A DNA stretch of 64,000 bases from Pedobacter changchengzhani (lineage in GTDB: Bacteria > Bacteroidota > Bacteroidia > Sphingobacteriales > Sphingobacteriaceae), in contig NZ_SJCY01000014.1 in the NCBI RefSeq assembly GCF_004354365.1, positions 1-64,000 on the forward strand, in the 5' to 3' direction. The position numbers were made by a program, and so were the translations under genes. The notes beneath the pieces were generated by a model. It made no database searches. It was not told the origin of the DNA and saw only the letters and a list, made by a program, of their open reading frames with translations. Shown piece by piece: positions 8,549 to 16,902 of this stretch (position 1 is the stretch's first letter; each line of letters begins with the position of its first letter).

Positions 8549-8800
8549 ATGAGAGTAGTCGCAGAGCTTCCGCATCCAGAATGCAAAATCACAATTTTCT
8601 CTATGAACCAAAAGTTTATTGTAAAATTTGAGCTTGGTAGTTTGGAGCAGAGCTATAAATTATCGGAGTTAGACCTGAGCGGAGGAGGAGTTAATGATGT
8701 GTTTGAAATTTTAGATGAAACATTTATTGCCACAGTGGTTAAGCGTTTTAAACAAATGAACGTAGAGTTTGTTGAAGCCTACAATCGGCACCAATACTAA
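8549..8800 (+). CDS. Small conserved hypothetical protein
   Basis: An 83-residue soluble protein (MRVVAELPHPECKITIF start) with a beta-rich first half and an acidic alpha second half ending in EAYNRHQY. It has no signal peptide or membrane helix. It follows the CrtA-like gene by 19 bp, probably as the last gene of that operon. I do not recognise a named domain. The regular composition and the position favour a real gene. Confidence 0.65.
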   Translation: MRVVAELPHPECKITIFSMNQKFIVKFELGSLEQSYKLSELDLSGGGVNDVFEILDETFIATVVKRFKQMNVEFVEAYNRHQY

Positions 8801-9430
8801 ATATTAAACTGCCTAACTAATTGATATACAGCTGTCGTTTTGATGAAACAGAATTTTATTTTGTGTTTTTGGGGTCTAATAAGTGTCCTAAAACGGCAAT
8901 AAATTAATTGTTTGTTTAAGTATTAAGATGTAAGTATTTGATTAATAGGTAATTATCATAACTAACAAAATTAAATATTGTATAGTAAAAGCGCCAAATA
9001 TTAGGGAGGTTTGGCATTATGGGGTTCTTTTTTGATAAAATGATGATTTTGTTTGCTCTTAAAGTCTGACCTCGAAAACTAATTTTAACAAGCAATGTTG
9101 GGTTCCTCTTTTTCGAATCGGAGCTTTGCCAATAGCTTTTTTTAAGTCTGATATACTAAAGATTGATGGTTTTTTGATGAACCCCTATTTGATAAAAATA
9201 AGAATGCTTTAATCGAAAATATCAGCGAAGAGGTATAACAATATCGTTAGTTTTCAGGTTGGTTGAGTTTAGCATATTTGTGATGATGATAGGAATAATT
9301 CTTAACCGTGTGATTTTTGAAAGATTACCGAGTTAGCAGAATTTATAAAATGCTAAAGCCAAAACTTACAATTGAAAAGTCTTTTTAACTTATTGGCGAA
9401 TAAGAAAAATGTACGCCAAATTTAAGGCAT
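8801..9430. other. 630-bp gap with no recognisable gene
   Basis: Stops interrupt all frames and no tRNA fold or repeat is evident. The base composition is like the surrounding intergenic DNA. There are scattered short T-runs but no clear promoter pair that I can assign. It may contain a decayed gene or an unrecognised RNA. Confidence 0.5.
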
Positions 9431-9462
9431 AAAAAAAGCGGTTATGTTTCCATAACCGCTTT
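9431..9462 (-). terminator. Rho-independent terminator of the glycine-zipper lipoprotein gene
   Basis: A perfect 12-bp stem (9435-9446 with 9451-9462), a 4-base loop, and a run of seven T on the minus strand, 15 bp after the gene ending at 9478. Confidence 0.92.
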
Positions 9463-9477
9463 AATATTTTATATATG

Positions 9478-9975
9478 TTAGTTCGCGCGACCAGATTTTT
9501 TGTCAGCACCTCTACCGATTAGATAACCGCCGCCTGCGCCAACTACGCCACCAATTATTGCACCACGTCCTTTTTTCTTATCAATTAATGCACCACCAAC
9601 CGCTCCGGCTGCACCACCAATAACAGCACCTTTTGCAGCTTCACTCCAACCTTTTTTCTTAGCTGTTGGTTGTGTACCACCATAAGCCGAATTTGCTGTA
9701 CCAGATCCATTTCCACTACTTCTTACATTTGCACTTCTTGCGCCTTCTTTTCTTGCAGTTGCCACCGCAGCAGCTTGCTTACTATCTTCAATTTGTTTTT
9801 GTTTAGTAAGCTCGGCTTTTTTAAAGCTATCTAAACGCATACTATCTTTAACCACTTTAATGGTAGCTTGTTTTTCAACTTCCTGTTGTTTTAGTGTGGC
9901 TTCTTCTTTGGCTTTGTTATTACAAGCAAACAAAACCGTACTGGTTAATGCAATTACAACGAATATCTTTTTCAT
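9478..9975 (-). CDS. Glycine-zipper lipoprotein
   Basis: A 165-residue envelope protein. A lipoprotein signal (VLFACNN, Cys18) is followed by a charged Lys/Glu/Gln-rich, coiled-coil-like stretch (residues 22-70), a Ser/Gly linker, and a C-terminal glycine-zipper pair: AAKGAVIGGAAGAVGGALI and GAIIGGVVGAGGGYLIG. Such zippers insert in or lie against the membrane. The role is probably envelope stress or structure, but the exact job is unknown. The gene is monocistronic, with its own terminator. Confidence 0.8.
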   Translation of the reverse strand: MKKIFVVIALTSTVLFACNNKAKEEATLKQQEVEKQATIKVVKDSMRLDSFKKAELTKQKQIEDSKQAAAVATARKEGARSANVRSSGNGSGTANSAYGGTQPTAKKKGWSEAAKGAVIGGAAGAVGGALIDKKKGRGAIIGGVVGAGGGYLIGRGADKKSGRAN

Positions 9976-10078
9976 AACTTTAATTTTAACATCTTTTTAA
10001 ATTTAGAGATTTAAAAGATTTTTTTGTTTACGTATTTAGATTGTTATAAGAGAAAACAATGCCAAAATGTTTTAATTT

Positions 10079-10810
10079 TTATTTCATCGGTTGTAAATCG
10101 GTAAACCAAAAACCTAATTTAGAATCCTCATTGTTGAGATTAACATCGTCTTTTTCTGCTAACTTAGGTTTTTTAAAACTTCTAAATACCTGCTCTCCAA
10201 TTTCAAAATCAATTTTATGTTTAAAAATTGGTCCATCAAACGCAAAACTATGGTATTCACCATTTTCGCCACACGGATCAATATCTGAGGGTAATTGATC
10301 GATTAAATCCTGTGTAATAACTTCTCCACAGAAAGACTTCAAATTTTGTTGCGTGCAAATAATGATGGTTTTAAAGGTCAGTTTTAGAAATTCGGAAATT
10401 AAAGACTTCGTATTTCTCTTCCAAAGTGGAAAAATTGCCGTTAATCCTACCCTTTCGAGTTGCTTTTCTCGGTATGTGCGTAAATCTTCTAAAAAAATAT
10501 CACCGAAAATAGAATGTGTAATGCCTTCTTCCTTAAATTTTGATAGATGTTTAAACATCATTTCATCGTAAGTTTCCATATCGGGCAGTTCGGGCAATTT
10601 AATTTGATATAGCGGAATGCCGATACTTTCGCATTGGGCAATCAACAATTCTCCCCTTACACCGTGCATAGAAATTCTGTTAAATTCTGCACTTAGCGTC
10701 GTGACTAAATATTTGATTTCGATTGTAGGGTCTTGAAGCGCATAGTAAAGTGCCAACGCGCTGTCTTTCCCGCCACTCCAGTTAAATATACAAAGTTTTT
10801 TATTTTTCAT
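10079..10810 (-). CDS. Dph6-like PP-loop ATP pyrophosphatase
   Basis: A 243-residue adenine-nucleotide alpha-hydrolase. The PP-loop SGGKDSALAL starts near residue 12. The GEYHSFAFDGPIF segment near residue 200 is the signature of the diphthine-ammonia-ligase/MJ0570 family. Bacteria lack diphthamide, so the substrate here is unknown; an amide-forming ligase on a small molecule or tRNA is likely. The start overlaps the end of the sirtuin gene by 11 bp, which implies co-translation. Confidence 0.85.
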   Translation of the reverse strand: MKNKKLCIFNWSGGKDSALALYYALQDPTIEIKYLVTTLSAEFNRISMHGVRGELLIAQCESIGIPLYQIKLPELPDMETYDEMMFKHLSKFKEEGITHSIFGDIFLEDLRTYREKQLERVGLTAIFPLWKRNTKSLISEFLKLTFKTIIICTQQNLKSFCGEVITQDLIDQLPSDIDPCGENGEYHSFAFDGPIFKHKIDFEIGEQVFRSFKKPKLAEKDDVNLNNEDSKLGFWFTDLQPMK

Positions 10811-11486
10811 TTAGCAGAATTTCTTTTAAAATTTGAAGTTGAGAAATGGCTGTTCCTTCTAATTTGATTACGTTTTTATATCTACTAACATTGGGTATAT
10901 TTGGGTCGATAATAAATTTTCTCGTTCCAGAAGGCACAAAATCCAATAATCCTGCAGCAGGATAAACCGCTAACGATGTACCTATCAAAACAAATACATC
11001 GGCGGTGCTACAAATTTCTGCAGCCATTTCTATCATGGGTACAGCTTCGCCAAACCAAACTACATGTGGGCGCAATTGCGATCCAAATTCACAAAGTTCG
11101 CCCATTCTTAGTTCATCGCCAACAATTTGATAAGTTGAATCGGGATTGACGTTTGATTGCGATTTTGTAATCACACCGTGCAAATGGCTAACTTTTGTTG
11201 AGCCGGCTCTTTCATGTAAATCATCTATATTTTGGGTGATAATTTCCACCTCGAAATGATTTTCTAATTCGGCCAAAATTAAATGTGCTGCATTTGGATT
11301 GGCTTCTAAAACTTGCTTTCGTCTATCGTTGTAAAACTGCTGCACCATTTCTGGGTTTTTCTCCCATGCTTCTGGTGTAGCAACATCATATACATTGTAA
11401 CCTTCCCATAAGCCATCAGTATCTCTAAAGGTTTTTAATCCGCTTTCTGCGCTAATCCCCGCTCCTGTTAGTACAACAATTTTCAT
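10800..11486 (-). CDS. cobB: SIR2-family NAD-dependent protein deacylase
   Basis: A 228-residue sirtuin that removes lysine acyl groups using NAD. The motifs are GAGISAESGLKTFRD at 8-22 (NAD site), TQNIDDLHERAGS (catalytic-domain Asn/Asp), the catalytic His in HLHG, and GTSLAVYPA near 190. The Tyr/Arg pair that marks desuccinylases cannot be confirmed, and the four Zn cysteines of longer sirtuins are not obvious, which fits the short U-class or class III bacterial forms. It overlaps the PP-loop gene. Confidence 0.92.
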   Translation of the reverse strand: MKIVVLTGAGISAESGLKTFRDTDGLWEGYNVYDVATPEAWEKNPEMVQQFYNDRRKQVLEANPNAAHLILAELENHFEVEIITQNIDDLHERAGSTKVSHLHGVITKSQSNVNPDSTYQIVGDELRMGELCEFGSQLRPHVVWFGEAVPMIEMAAEICSTADVFVLIGTSLAVYPAAGLLDFVPSGTRKFIIDPNIPNVSRYKNVIKLEGTAISQLQILKEILLNEK

Positions 11487-11574
11487 TTGATTAAATTTTA
11501 AGTGATTGGTTTTTGAAATATTTTTTATCCTATCTTGAGTTCAAACTAATATCAGTTTTTATAAATATTGCTAG

Positions 11575-11655
11575 CGTTAACGATTGGAGCGGTATCCTTT
11601 TTGGTTTTTTCTACCAAAAAGATAAAGCGTAAAGCGTGTTAAAACGCCCTAAACT
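11575..11655. other. Possible structured repetitive element
   Basis: A hairpin with 8-bp arms (CTTTTTGG and CCAAAAAG, about 11598-11622) is bordered by GAGCGGTATC on one side and ATAAAGCGTAAAGCGTG on the other. I have the impression that similar hairpins framed by AGCGG...AGCGT recur downstream of genes in Sphingobacteriaceae, but I cannot check this here. The rest of the 11487-11707 gap shows nothing. Confidence 0.3.
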
Positions 11656-11707
11656 AAATTAAATCATTACAATTTAGATGATTTACTAAAATAAACTTTT
11701 TTGGGGC

Positions 11708-11747
11708 AAAAAAAATCCTCTTTTGCATTTAAACAAAAGAGGATTTT
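11708..11747 (-). terminator. Terminator of the btuB-DUF6580 operon
   Basis: A perfect 14-bp stem (AAAATCCTCTTTTG and its complement) with an 8-base loop, followed on the minus strand by a T-run. It is placed 18 bp after the stop of the DUF6580 gene. Confidence 0.9.
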
Positions 11748-11764
11748 ACTAAGATATTTGATTT

Positions 11765-12352
11765 TTAAACTCGTTGAGTCTGTAATTTTAATACTGGGTA
11801 TTTAACTTTAAGCAATTCGAACAAACCGAAAAGAATTGCACCATACATTAAAGTTCCTTCTAAAAATCTAATCTCGAACGGAATAGCTTGTGTTAAACAT
11901 AAACCAAATCCTGCCAAAGTTTGAGGATAGGTTGGGTTGTGAAACCAAACGCCGAAATCGGTAACCAACCAGTGGATTAAAACGATAACCAAAGTAGAAG
12001 CTAAAAGTGAAATAACGTTAATTTTCTTCAACATTACCCTACCCGCTAAAACCATTAAACCAAAAGCCAAATAAACCCACAACTGCCCAAGTAAAGCGCC
12101 ACCAGCATATTTTTGATAAATAGTGCTATACAACACAATATCGCTAAACAATAAACTTAACAACGGAAATGCAAAAGCTTTTAAGTTATTTTTAAAGTAA
12201 GCGCCACCAAATAAAGCAACTGCACCAATTGATGAGAAATTTGCGAACTGCAATTCTTCGGAATTGAAGGTAACCAATAAACGCATCAGCGTTGCAACGA
12301 ATATAATCAACAATAGTATGGCGATGCTGGGATTAAATTTTAAGTTCGACAT
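11765..12352 (-). CDS. DUF6580 membrane protein, candidate cobalamin-linked transporter component
   Basis: A 195-residue integral membrane protein with about six predicted helices. The motifs are FSSIGAVALFGGAYF near residue 40 and LIHWLVTDFGVWF near 125. The fold pattern resembles ECF-type S components, which bind vitamins within the membrane, though this is inference. It lies 75 bp after btuB in an operon headed by a B12 riboswitch and closed by a terminator, so its expression should fall when cobalamin is plentiful. A role in inner-membrane uptake of cobalamin or precursor is the simplest reading. No BtuCDF genes occur in this window. Confidence 0.75.
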   Translation of the reverse strand: MSNLKFNPSIAILLLIIFVATLMRLLVTFNSEELQFANFSSIGAVALFGGAYFKNNLKAFAFPLLSLLFSDIVLYSTIYQKYAGGALLGQLWVYLAFGLMVLAGRVMLKKINVISLLASTLVIVLIHWLVTDFGVWFHNPTYPQTLAGFGLCLTQAIPFEIRFLEGTLMYGAILFGLFELLKVKYPVLKLQTQRV

Positions 12353-12427
12353 TATCTTGGTATGAAGTTTTTAGTAATTAGTATTTAGACTTTTAAAGCA
12401 ACAAGCTTAGTGCAAAGTTATTATTTT

Positions 12428-14287
12428 CTAATGGATATTAAAACTAACACCAGTATTAAAATTAAAACCTAACGTGTTGTAGCCAATAATTTCGCTATAC
12501 TTTTCATTCAAAATGTTTTTGGCATCAAAAAAGAGTTTAACACGTTTTTTAGCTAGCGCATATTCTACATAAGCATTTAACAATTTATATGCAGGCAAAG
12601 CATCAACGGTGTATGTGGTAAAGTTACCATCAGTACGGTTGCCAAAATACCGGTAGTTCGCACTTATAAATAAATTATCAGTAGCTTGTACACCTGCATT
12701 AATTCCAAATGTATTTTTTGGCCTGCGGAAAAGGTAATCGGCAACCTTATTATCAACAAAATTAAATTCATTCCCTTCAACATACGCATAATAACCGTTA
12801 AGGCTAAATTTACCAATTTTTACTGTCGGTTCAACTTCAAAACCTTTAGTTTTTTGACTGATTTGATTCACATATCCAGCAGGATAAGCGTAAATTATCG
12901 CATCCTTTAAATCGCGTTTAAAACCAGCAATTCTAACTGTAAACTTTTCATCGGCAATATTTAGATTTAAACCTGCCTCATAATTTTGTGATTTTTCGGG
13001 TTTAAGATTCAAATTAGCCCCAAACTGACCGAAAAGCATACTTAAAGTAGGGATTTTAAAAGCTGTTGATACTGTTCCGAATAATTTAACTTCTTTTATA
13101 ATATTAATGGATGGTGTAATGGTATAGGTATAATTTTCGCCATATTGGTTGTGCTTATTGTAACGGCCACCAACTTCTAAATTAAACACACTTACATCAT
13201 GCAAGAAAACAGAAGCGTAAGTTGCAAAAATGTTTGTATGTGCATAATTAGTGCCTGCAACAAGGTTTAAAGAGCGGTTATCCAAACCAAGCAAAACATC
13301 TAATTTATCGCCAATTTTTTGATTATAAAATAAATCAACCAAACTTACCTTGCCTTTGCTAAAACTTGGGTAAGCACTATGCGCATCGTTAGAAGTGGTT
13401 TCGTAACTGTAATTTAAATTAACTTTCGATTTCGAAAAGGCTAATTTGGCGTTTGCACCTAAGGCAGCATTTTTAATTATCGAGAAATTGTTTGCATCTG
13501 CAAAAGCGCCACCATCAAACTTATAATTACCAAAGTTATAACGGGCAAAAGGATTGATTGATAAGTTTTTATTCAATTTTAAACCGAAATTGGCATTCAC
13601 GCCATCGCTTTTATAACCATCTTTATCAAAATCAACCGTGTTTCCTACTGGGTTAGCGGCCTCAGAAATACCATCAGTTTTAACATGAGTATAATTAATG
13701 TTGTAATTAAAATCGCTAACACTTCCGTTTACGCCAATTGTTCCTTTGTAAGTTTCGTAGCTCCCTGCGCTTGCAACACCATAAATTGTATTTCCTTTTG
13801 GTCCGTCTTTTTTAGTAATGATGTTAATTACGCCACCAATAGCATCAGAACCGTAAATGGTAGATTGGCCACCTCTTAAAATTTCGATGTGGTCAATCTG
13901 ATCAATAGGAATTAAACGAAGATCAAAAGCACCACCAACGCCCGAAGGGTCATTTTGCACAATACCATCAATTAAAATAAGGGAATAAGCACTACCTGCT
14001 CCCCTAACAAAAACCGATTTGTTTAACCCTGGATTACTAGTTGCACCGGCCACAATAATTCCCGCCTGCTCGCTAAGTAATTCGGATAATGATTTTCCGT
14101 GGCTACGTTCCAATACTTCTTTTGAAATAATGGTAACCACCTTGCCAGTTTGCGATTGTTTTTGATCGTTTTTTGTTGCAGAAATTACAACATCCTTTAG
14201 TTTAAGACTGTCTTGTGCATTAGCCTTTTGGCCAAGCATTAATTGTACAAACCCTAGGCCTGCTACAATTAAAAATTTTTTGTTCAT
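12428..14287 (-). CDS. btuB: TonB-dependent cobalamin receptor (BtuB-like)
   Basis: A 619-residue outer-membrane receptor. The chosen start at 14287 begins a signal peptide (MNKKFLIVAGLGF...) that ends near KANAQ; a start 30 bp upstream would only add hydrophilic residues. The plug domain shows VFVRGAGSAYSLILIDGI and IEILRGGQSTIYGSDAIGG. The barrel ends in the expected aromatic-rich strand (NFNTGVSFNIH). The cobalamin assignment comes from the riboswitch just upstream and from its length, which is close to BtuB. Confidence 0.9.
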   Translation of the reverse strand: MNKKFLIVAGLGFVQLMLGQKANAQDSLKLKDVVISATKNDQKQSQTGKVVTIISKEVLERSHGKSLSELLSEQAGIIVAGATSNPGLNKSVFVRGAGSAYSLILIDGIVQNDPSGVGGAFDLRLIPIDQIDHIEILRGGQSTIYGSDAIGGVINIITKKDGPKGNTIYGVASAGSYETYKGTIGVNGSVSDFNYNINYTHVKTDGISEAANPVGNTVDFDKDGYKSDGVNANFGLKLNKNLSINPFARYNFGNYKFDGGAFADANNFSIIKNAALGANAKLAFSKSKVNLNYSYETTSNDAHSAYPSFSKGKVSLVDLFYNQKIGDKLDVLLGLDNRSLNLVAGTNYAHTNIFATYASVFLHDVSVFNLEVGGRYNKHNQYGENYTYTITPSINIIKEVKLFGTVSTAFKIPTLSMLFGQFGANLNLKPEKSQNYEAGLNLNIADEKFTVRIAGFKRDLKDAIIYAYPAGYVNQISQKTKGFEVEPTVKIGKFSLNGYYAYVEGNEFNFVDNKVADYLFRRPKNTFGINAGVQATDNLFISANYRYFGNRTDGNFTTYTVDALPAYKLLNAYVEYALAKKRVKLFFDAKNILNEKYSEIIGYNTLGFNFNTGVSFNIH

Positions 14288-14367
14288 TTGATTGTGAGTT
14301 TGTTTGCCCACAGCCAACAGATTAGAAAAGGAAATGAAAATACAATATATAGAAAGTACCTCATCCT

Positions 14368-14573
14368 TAGCTTCAATCCCCGAAAGCTATGAAATATGTG
14401 CTAAGGCAGGTCTTCTGACTTGCTCCCGGTTTTTTGACCTTCCCATTCTTTAACGAACAGTGGCCAATTGGATTAAAAAACCGTTATGGAGCTTACAGCT
14501 GCGGGACAGTTGCAGAATTACACTGCATTCCCTTTTAATACCGGGTTTAACCGGTAACCAAAAGCGCTGCAAA
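14368..14573 (-). promoter_or_regulatory. Cobalamin (B12) riboswitch, copy 1
   Basis: The sense strand carries the cobalamin aptamer landmarks: a GCAACTGTCCCGCAGCTG core, a GGGAAGG segment, and the B12 box AGTCAGAAGACCTGCC at 14420-14405. A short hairpin (TAGCTT/AAGCTA arms) follows and could form part of the expression platform before the btuB start at 14287. The whole 206 bp is identical to copy 2 at 19001-19206 except for G14422 versus A19055. Confidence 0.95.
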
Positions 14574-14600
14574 TGTAACAAAAAAGTTCACTTAAGCAAT
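14570..14600 (-). promoter_or_regulatory. Promoter of the second B12 operon
   Basis: A TACATTTG box (14577-14570) matches the Bacteroidota -7 consensus TAnnTTTG, with TTG 20 bp upstream (14600-14598). Initiation would fall a few bases inside the riboswitch repeat. The -33 element lies in the loop of the terminator hairpin of the preceding operon. Confidence 0.6.
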
Positions 14601-14612
14601 GTAAGTGAACTC
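14581..14612 (-). terminator. Terminator of the first B12 operon
   Basis: A perfect 10-bp stem (14603-14612 with 14586-14595) with a 7-base loop, followed by six T on the minus strand. It lies 28 bp after the PKD lipoprotein stop and separates the two riboswitch-controlled operons. Confidence 0.9.
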
Positions 14613-14640
14613 CTTTGTCTATTGAAATTGTTGATCGGTA

Positions 14641-15768
14641 TTATTTTATATTCAAATCTACAGCGCCTTTAACATCCGTAGAAATCTCTCCCAAGAAACT
14701 TGCATTAACGTTTTGTGCGGTATAAACTTTTATAAAGTCAACTGTATGTAAAACCACTTTTTTACCCGTTGCATCTACAGCCCAAGAAATATCGAAACCA
14801 TTATATTGGTTGGTTTTATAATCATCGCCTAAAGAATAGCTATCAGTATAACCCCAATCGAACGCGCTATTGGTAACTAAGCCAGATGTGCTAAGTGTAG
14901 ATGGAAGCAAAGTGCCTTTAAAAGTAATTGTTTCTTGATTTTTCGCAAAAAGCGGATAAAAATTTCTTGATCTCGAACTGTTATTTACAAATCCGCTCCC
15001 TCCTTGGTTATCCGTCCAAGGTACAGCTACAAACGCTTTTGGGTTGGTGTATGTAATTTCGTAATTTTTAATGGTTGTTGTTTTGGCGTACTCACTACCA
15101 GCAAGTTCAAACCACTCATCATCGGCTTTGCCATTACCATTTTTATCTCGACTCACCATTACAATACCCGGCTCGGCAAATGCATACGGTAGGCCAATTG
15201 GATTGCCGTAAATAGCTAAATCTGTACCCGTTTGGTTTACCACAGAGTGATCAAAACTAAAAATAATGTAGCCACCAAAACCACCTAAAGAAACGGAATT
15301 GGTAATGCTTCCAACTAATTTTTGAGCTTGCTCTGGCGAGCCAATTGTAAGTTGGTTAATGTGTTGTCCGGGTGCCGGCGCATATTCTAAAATTGCAGAA
15401 ATAAATTTGCTACTTGTTGGCGAAGTTGCAATTACAGGCACAGGAACGCTAATTTTGTAGGTATAAACGAAAGTACCAGCATTATTTGTTGCGGTGTAAA
15501 CCAAAACATAGTCGCCAGCCAAAACAGGCACAAAATTGTAAGTGTTTGCCGTACTTACCACTTTATCATCTAATTTCCATTCTTGAGTAAAGGAGTCGGA
15601 ATTTGTGTTATTCGCTTCGAACTCAAATTTTCCGTTTACTGGCACCGTGATTTCGGTCGCTTTTGTTTTTAAGTCTGGCTTTGGTGCATACTCCATTCTG
15701 TCCTTACTGCAAGAATAAAATAAGGCGATAAAGAGCGTAGAAAGTAAAATGTAATTTTTAATTTTCAT
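14641..15768 (-). CDS. PKD-domain surface lipoprotein of the B12 locus
   Basis: A 375-residue lipoprotein (lipobox LFYSC, Cys20). Residues 40-105 form a PKD/Ig-like domain (ITVPVNGKFEF, EWKLDDKVV, GDYVLVYTATNNAG). The remainder is a larger beta domain containing SLGGFGGYIIFSFDH and a calcium-loop-like DKNGNGKADDEWFEL near 205. Third gene of the riboswitch operon, 24 bp after the BtuG-like gene. Bacteroides cobalamin loci also carry surface lipoproteins of this type, so a surface cobalamin-binding or accessory role is likely by context. Confidence 0.8.
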   Translation of the reverse strand: MKIKNYILLSTLFIALFYSCSKDRMEYAPKPDLKTKATEITVPVNGKFEFEANNTNSDSFTQEWKLDDKVVSTANTYNFVPVLAGDYVLVYTATNNAGTFVYTYKISVPVPVIATSPTSSKFISAILEYAPAPGQHINQLTIGSPEQAQKLVGSITNSVSLGGFGGYIIFSFDHSVVNQTGTDLAIYGNPIGLPYAFAEPGIVMVSRDKNGNGKADDEWFELAGSEYAKTTTIKNYEITYTNPKAFVAVPWTDNQGGSGFVNNSSRSRNFYPLFAKNQETITFKGTLLPSTLSTSGLVTNSAFDWGYTDSYSLGDDYKTNQYNGFDISWAVDATGKKVVLHTVDFIKVYTAQNVNASFLGEISTDVKGAVDLNIK

Positions 15769-15792
15769 GGTAATTTTTAATTGATTTATTTA

Positions 15793-16893
15793 TTATTTAG
15801 TGTAAAAAGCAAAGTGTCCTGGAATATCTCCAGTGGTTACCGAAAACTTTTTCTTGCCATATTTATCAAAGCAATAAAGCGTTCCAGGTGTTACATAATC
15901 TTTAGCATCGGTAACGTAAATATCCGATGAAAGTGGATCTATGGCTAATCCGTAAGGAATTTCGATTTCTTTTTCTGTACCATCGGTAATAAAATTACTT
16001 GGGATAATGGTTTCATCTTTAATATTAATTTTGGTGTAGGAAACTACATTTGAACTTGTAATACTGCTCCATTCAACACTATATATGTAGGCAAAATCCT
16101 TATCTATGCATATATCACTCGCCGTAATATTAAACTTCTTTTTAACTGCATCAGTTTTAGTATCGATTACATATAAATTTGAAGGAATGTTCGCATAGTT
16201 GCCTCTTGAGGTTACATAAATATCTCCATACTGATCGGCTTTAAGGTGATGTAAATTCACGTCCACATCAATTCTTTTTAGTTCAGTATTGGTGTTTAAA
16301 TCTATTACAGAAACGGTATGTTCATAATTTGGATAGTTGTAACCGCCAGAGTTTGCCACATAAAGCTTCGAGCCAACAATAGCCATTTCTTCAGGTTGTT
16401 GGCCTACTGCTATTTGGGTTTTAACAGCTAGCGCAGCCGTATCAATTACCGCAACATAACCCGCATAAGCAGTTACGTAGGCATTATTTTTATAAAAAGA
16501 AATGTATCTACAATTTGGAACATCAACCTGACCAATTTTTTTTGCAGTTTTTACATCCAATATTTCAACCTTATTTGATCCGTTAACAACGATGTATAAT
16601 CTCGATCCATAAATTTTAATGTCGTTAGCTGCATCGCCCAAGCCCAGCGTAACCGATGGGTTTGCTTGTTCGTAAATATTTTTACGGTAAATTCCGTTAG
16701 CATAATCGTAATAATCTAACGATGCTTTATTTGACCCAAAGTTGCCTTCGTTTAAAATATACAAACCATTTATAGCCGTAATTTGATTGGGTACTTTGGT
16801 AACTTCTTCGTTAATAATTCCTTTCTCTTTTCTACAAGAAAAGAAAATAGAAGCAAGCATTATTACCGATAATTTAATTTTTAGGTTATTCAT
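15793..16893 (-). CDS. YncE/DUF5074 beta-propeller lipoprotein, BtuG-like
   Basis: A 366-residue lipoprotein (Cys20 in FFSCRKE). After the signal comes GLYILNEGNFGSNKASLDYYD, typical of the DUF5074/YncE propeller group, then repeating blades (KLYVANSGG, VSVIDLNTNTELKRIDV, DIYVTDAKD). The known family member BtuG of Bacteroides binds cobalamin very tightly at the cell surface and sits on its BtuB. Here it directly follows the receptor gene (9-bp gap) behind a B12 riboswitch, which supports the same role. Confidence 0.85.
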   Translation of the reverse strand: MNNLKIKLSVIMLASIFFSCRKEKGIINEEVTKVPNQITAINGLYILNEGNFGSNKASLDYYDYANGIYRKNIYEQANPSVTLGLGDAANDIKIYGSRLYIVVNGSNKVEILDVKTAKKIGQVDVPNCRYISFYKNNAYVTAYAGYVAVIDTAALAVKTQIAVGQQPEEMAIVGSKLYVANSGGYNYPNYEHTVSVIDLNTNTELKRIDVDVNLHHLKADQYGDIYVTSRGNYANIPSNLYVIDTKTDAVKKKFNITASDICIDKDFAYIYSVEWSSITSSNVVSYTKINIKDETIIPSNFITDGTEKEIEIPYGLAIDPLSSDIYVTDAKDYVTPGTLYCFDKYGKKKFSVTTGDIPGHFAFYTK

Positions 16894-16902
16894 ATTTGTG
16901 GG

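Noticed and set aside
14460..14672. 70-codon plus-strand frame
   Set aside because: It lies across the B12 riboswitch and terminator, antisense to both.
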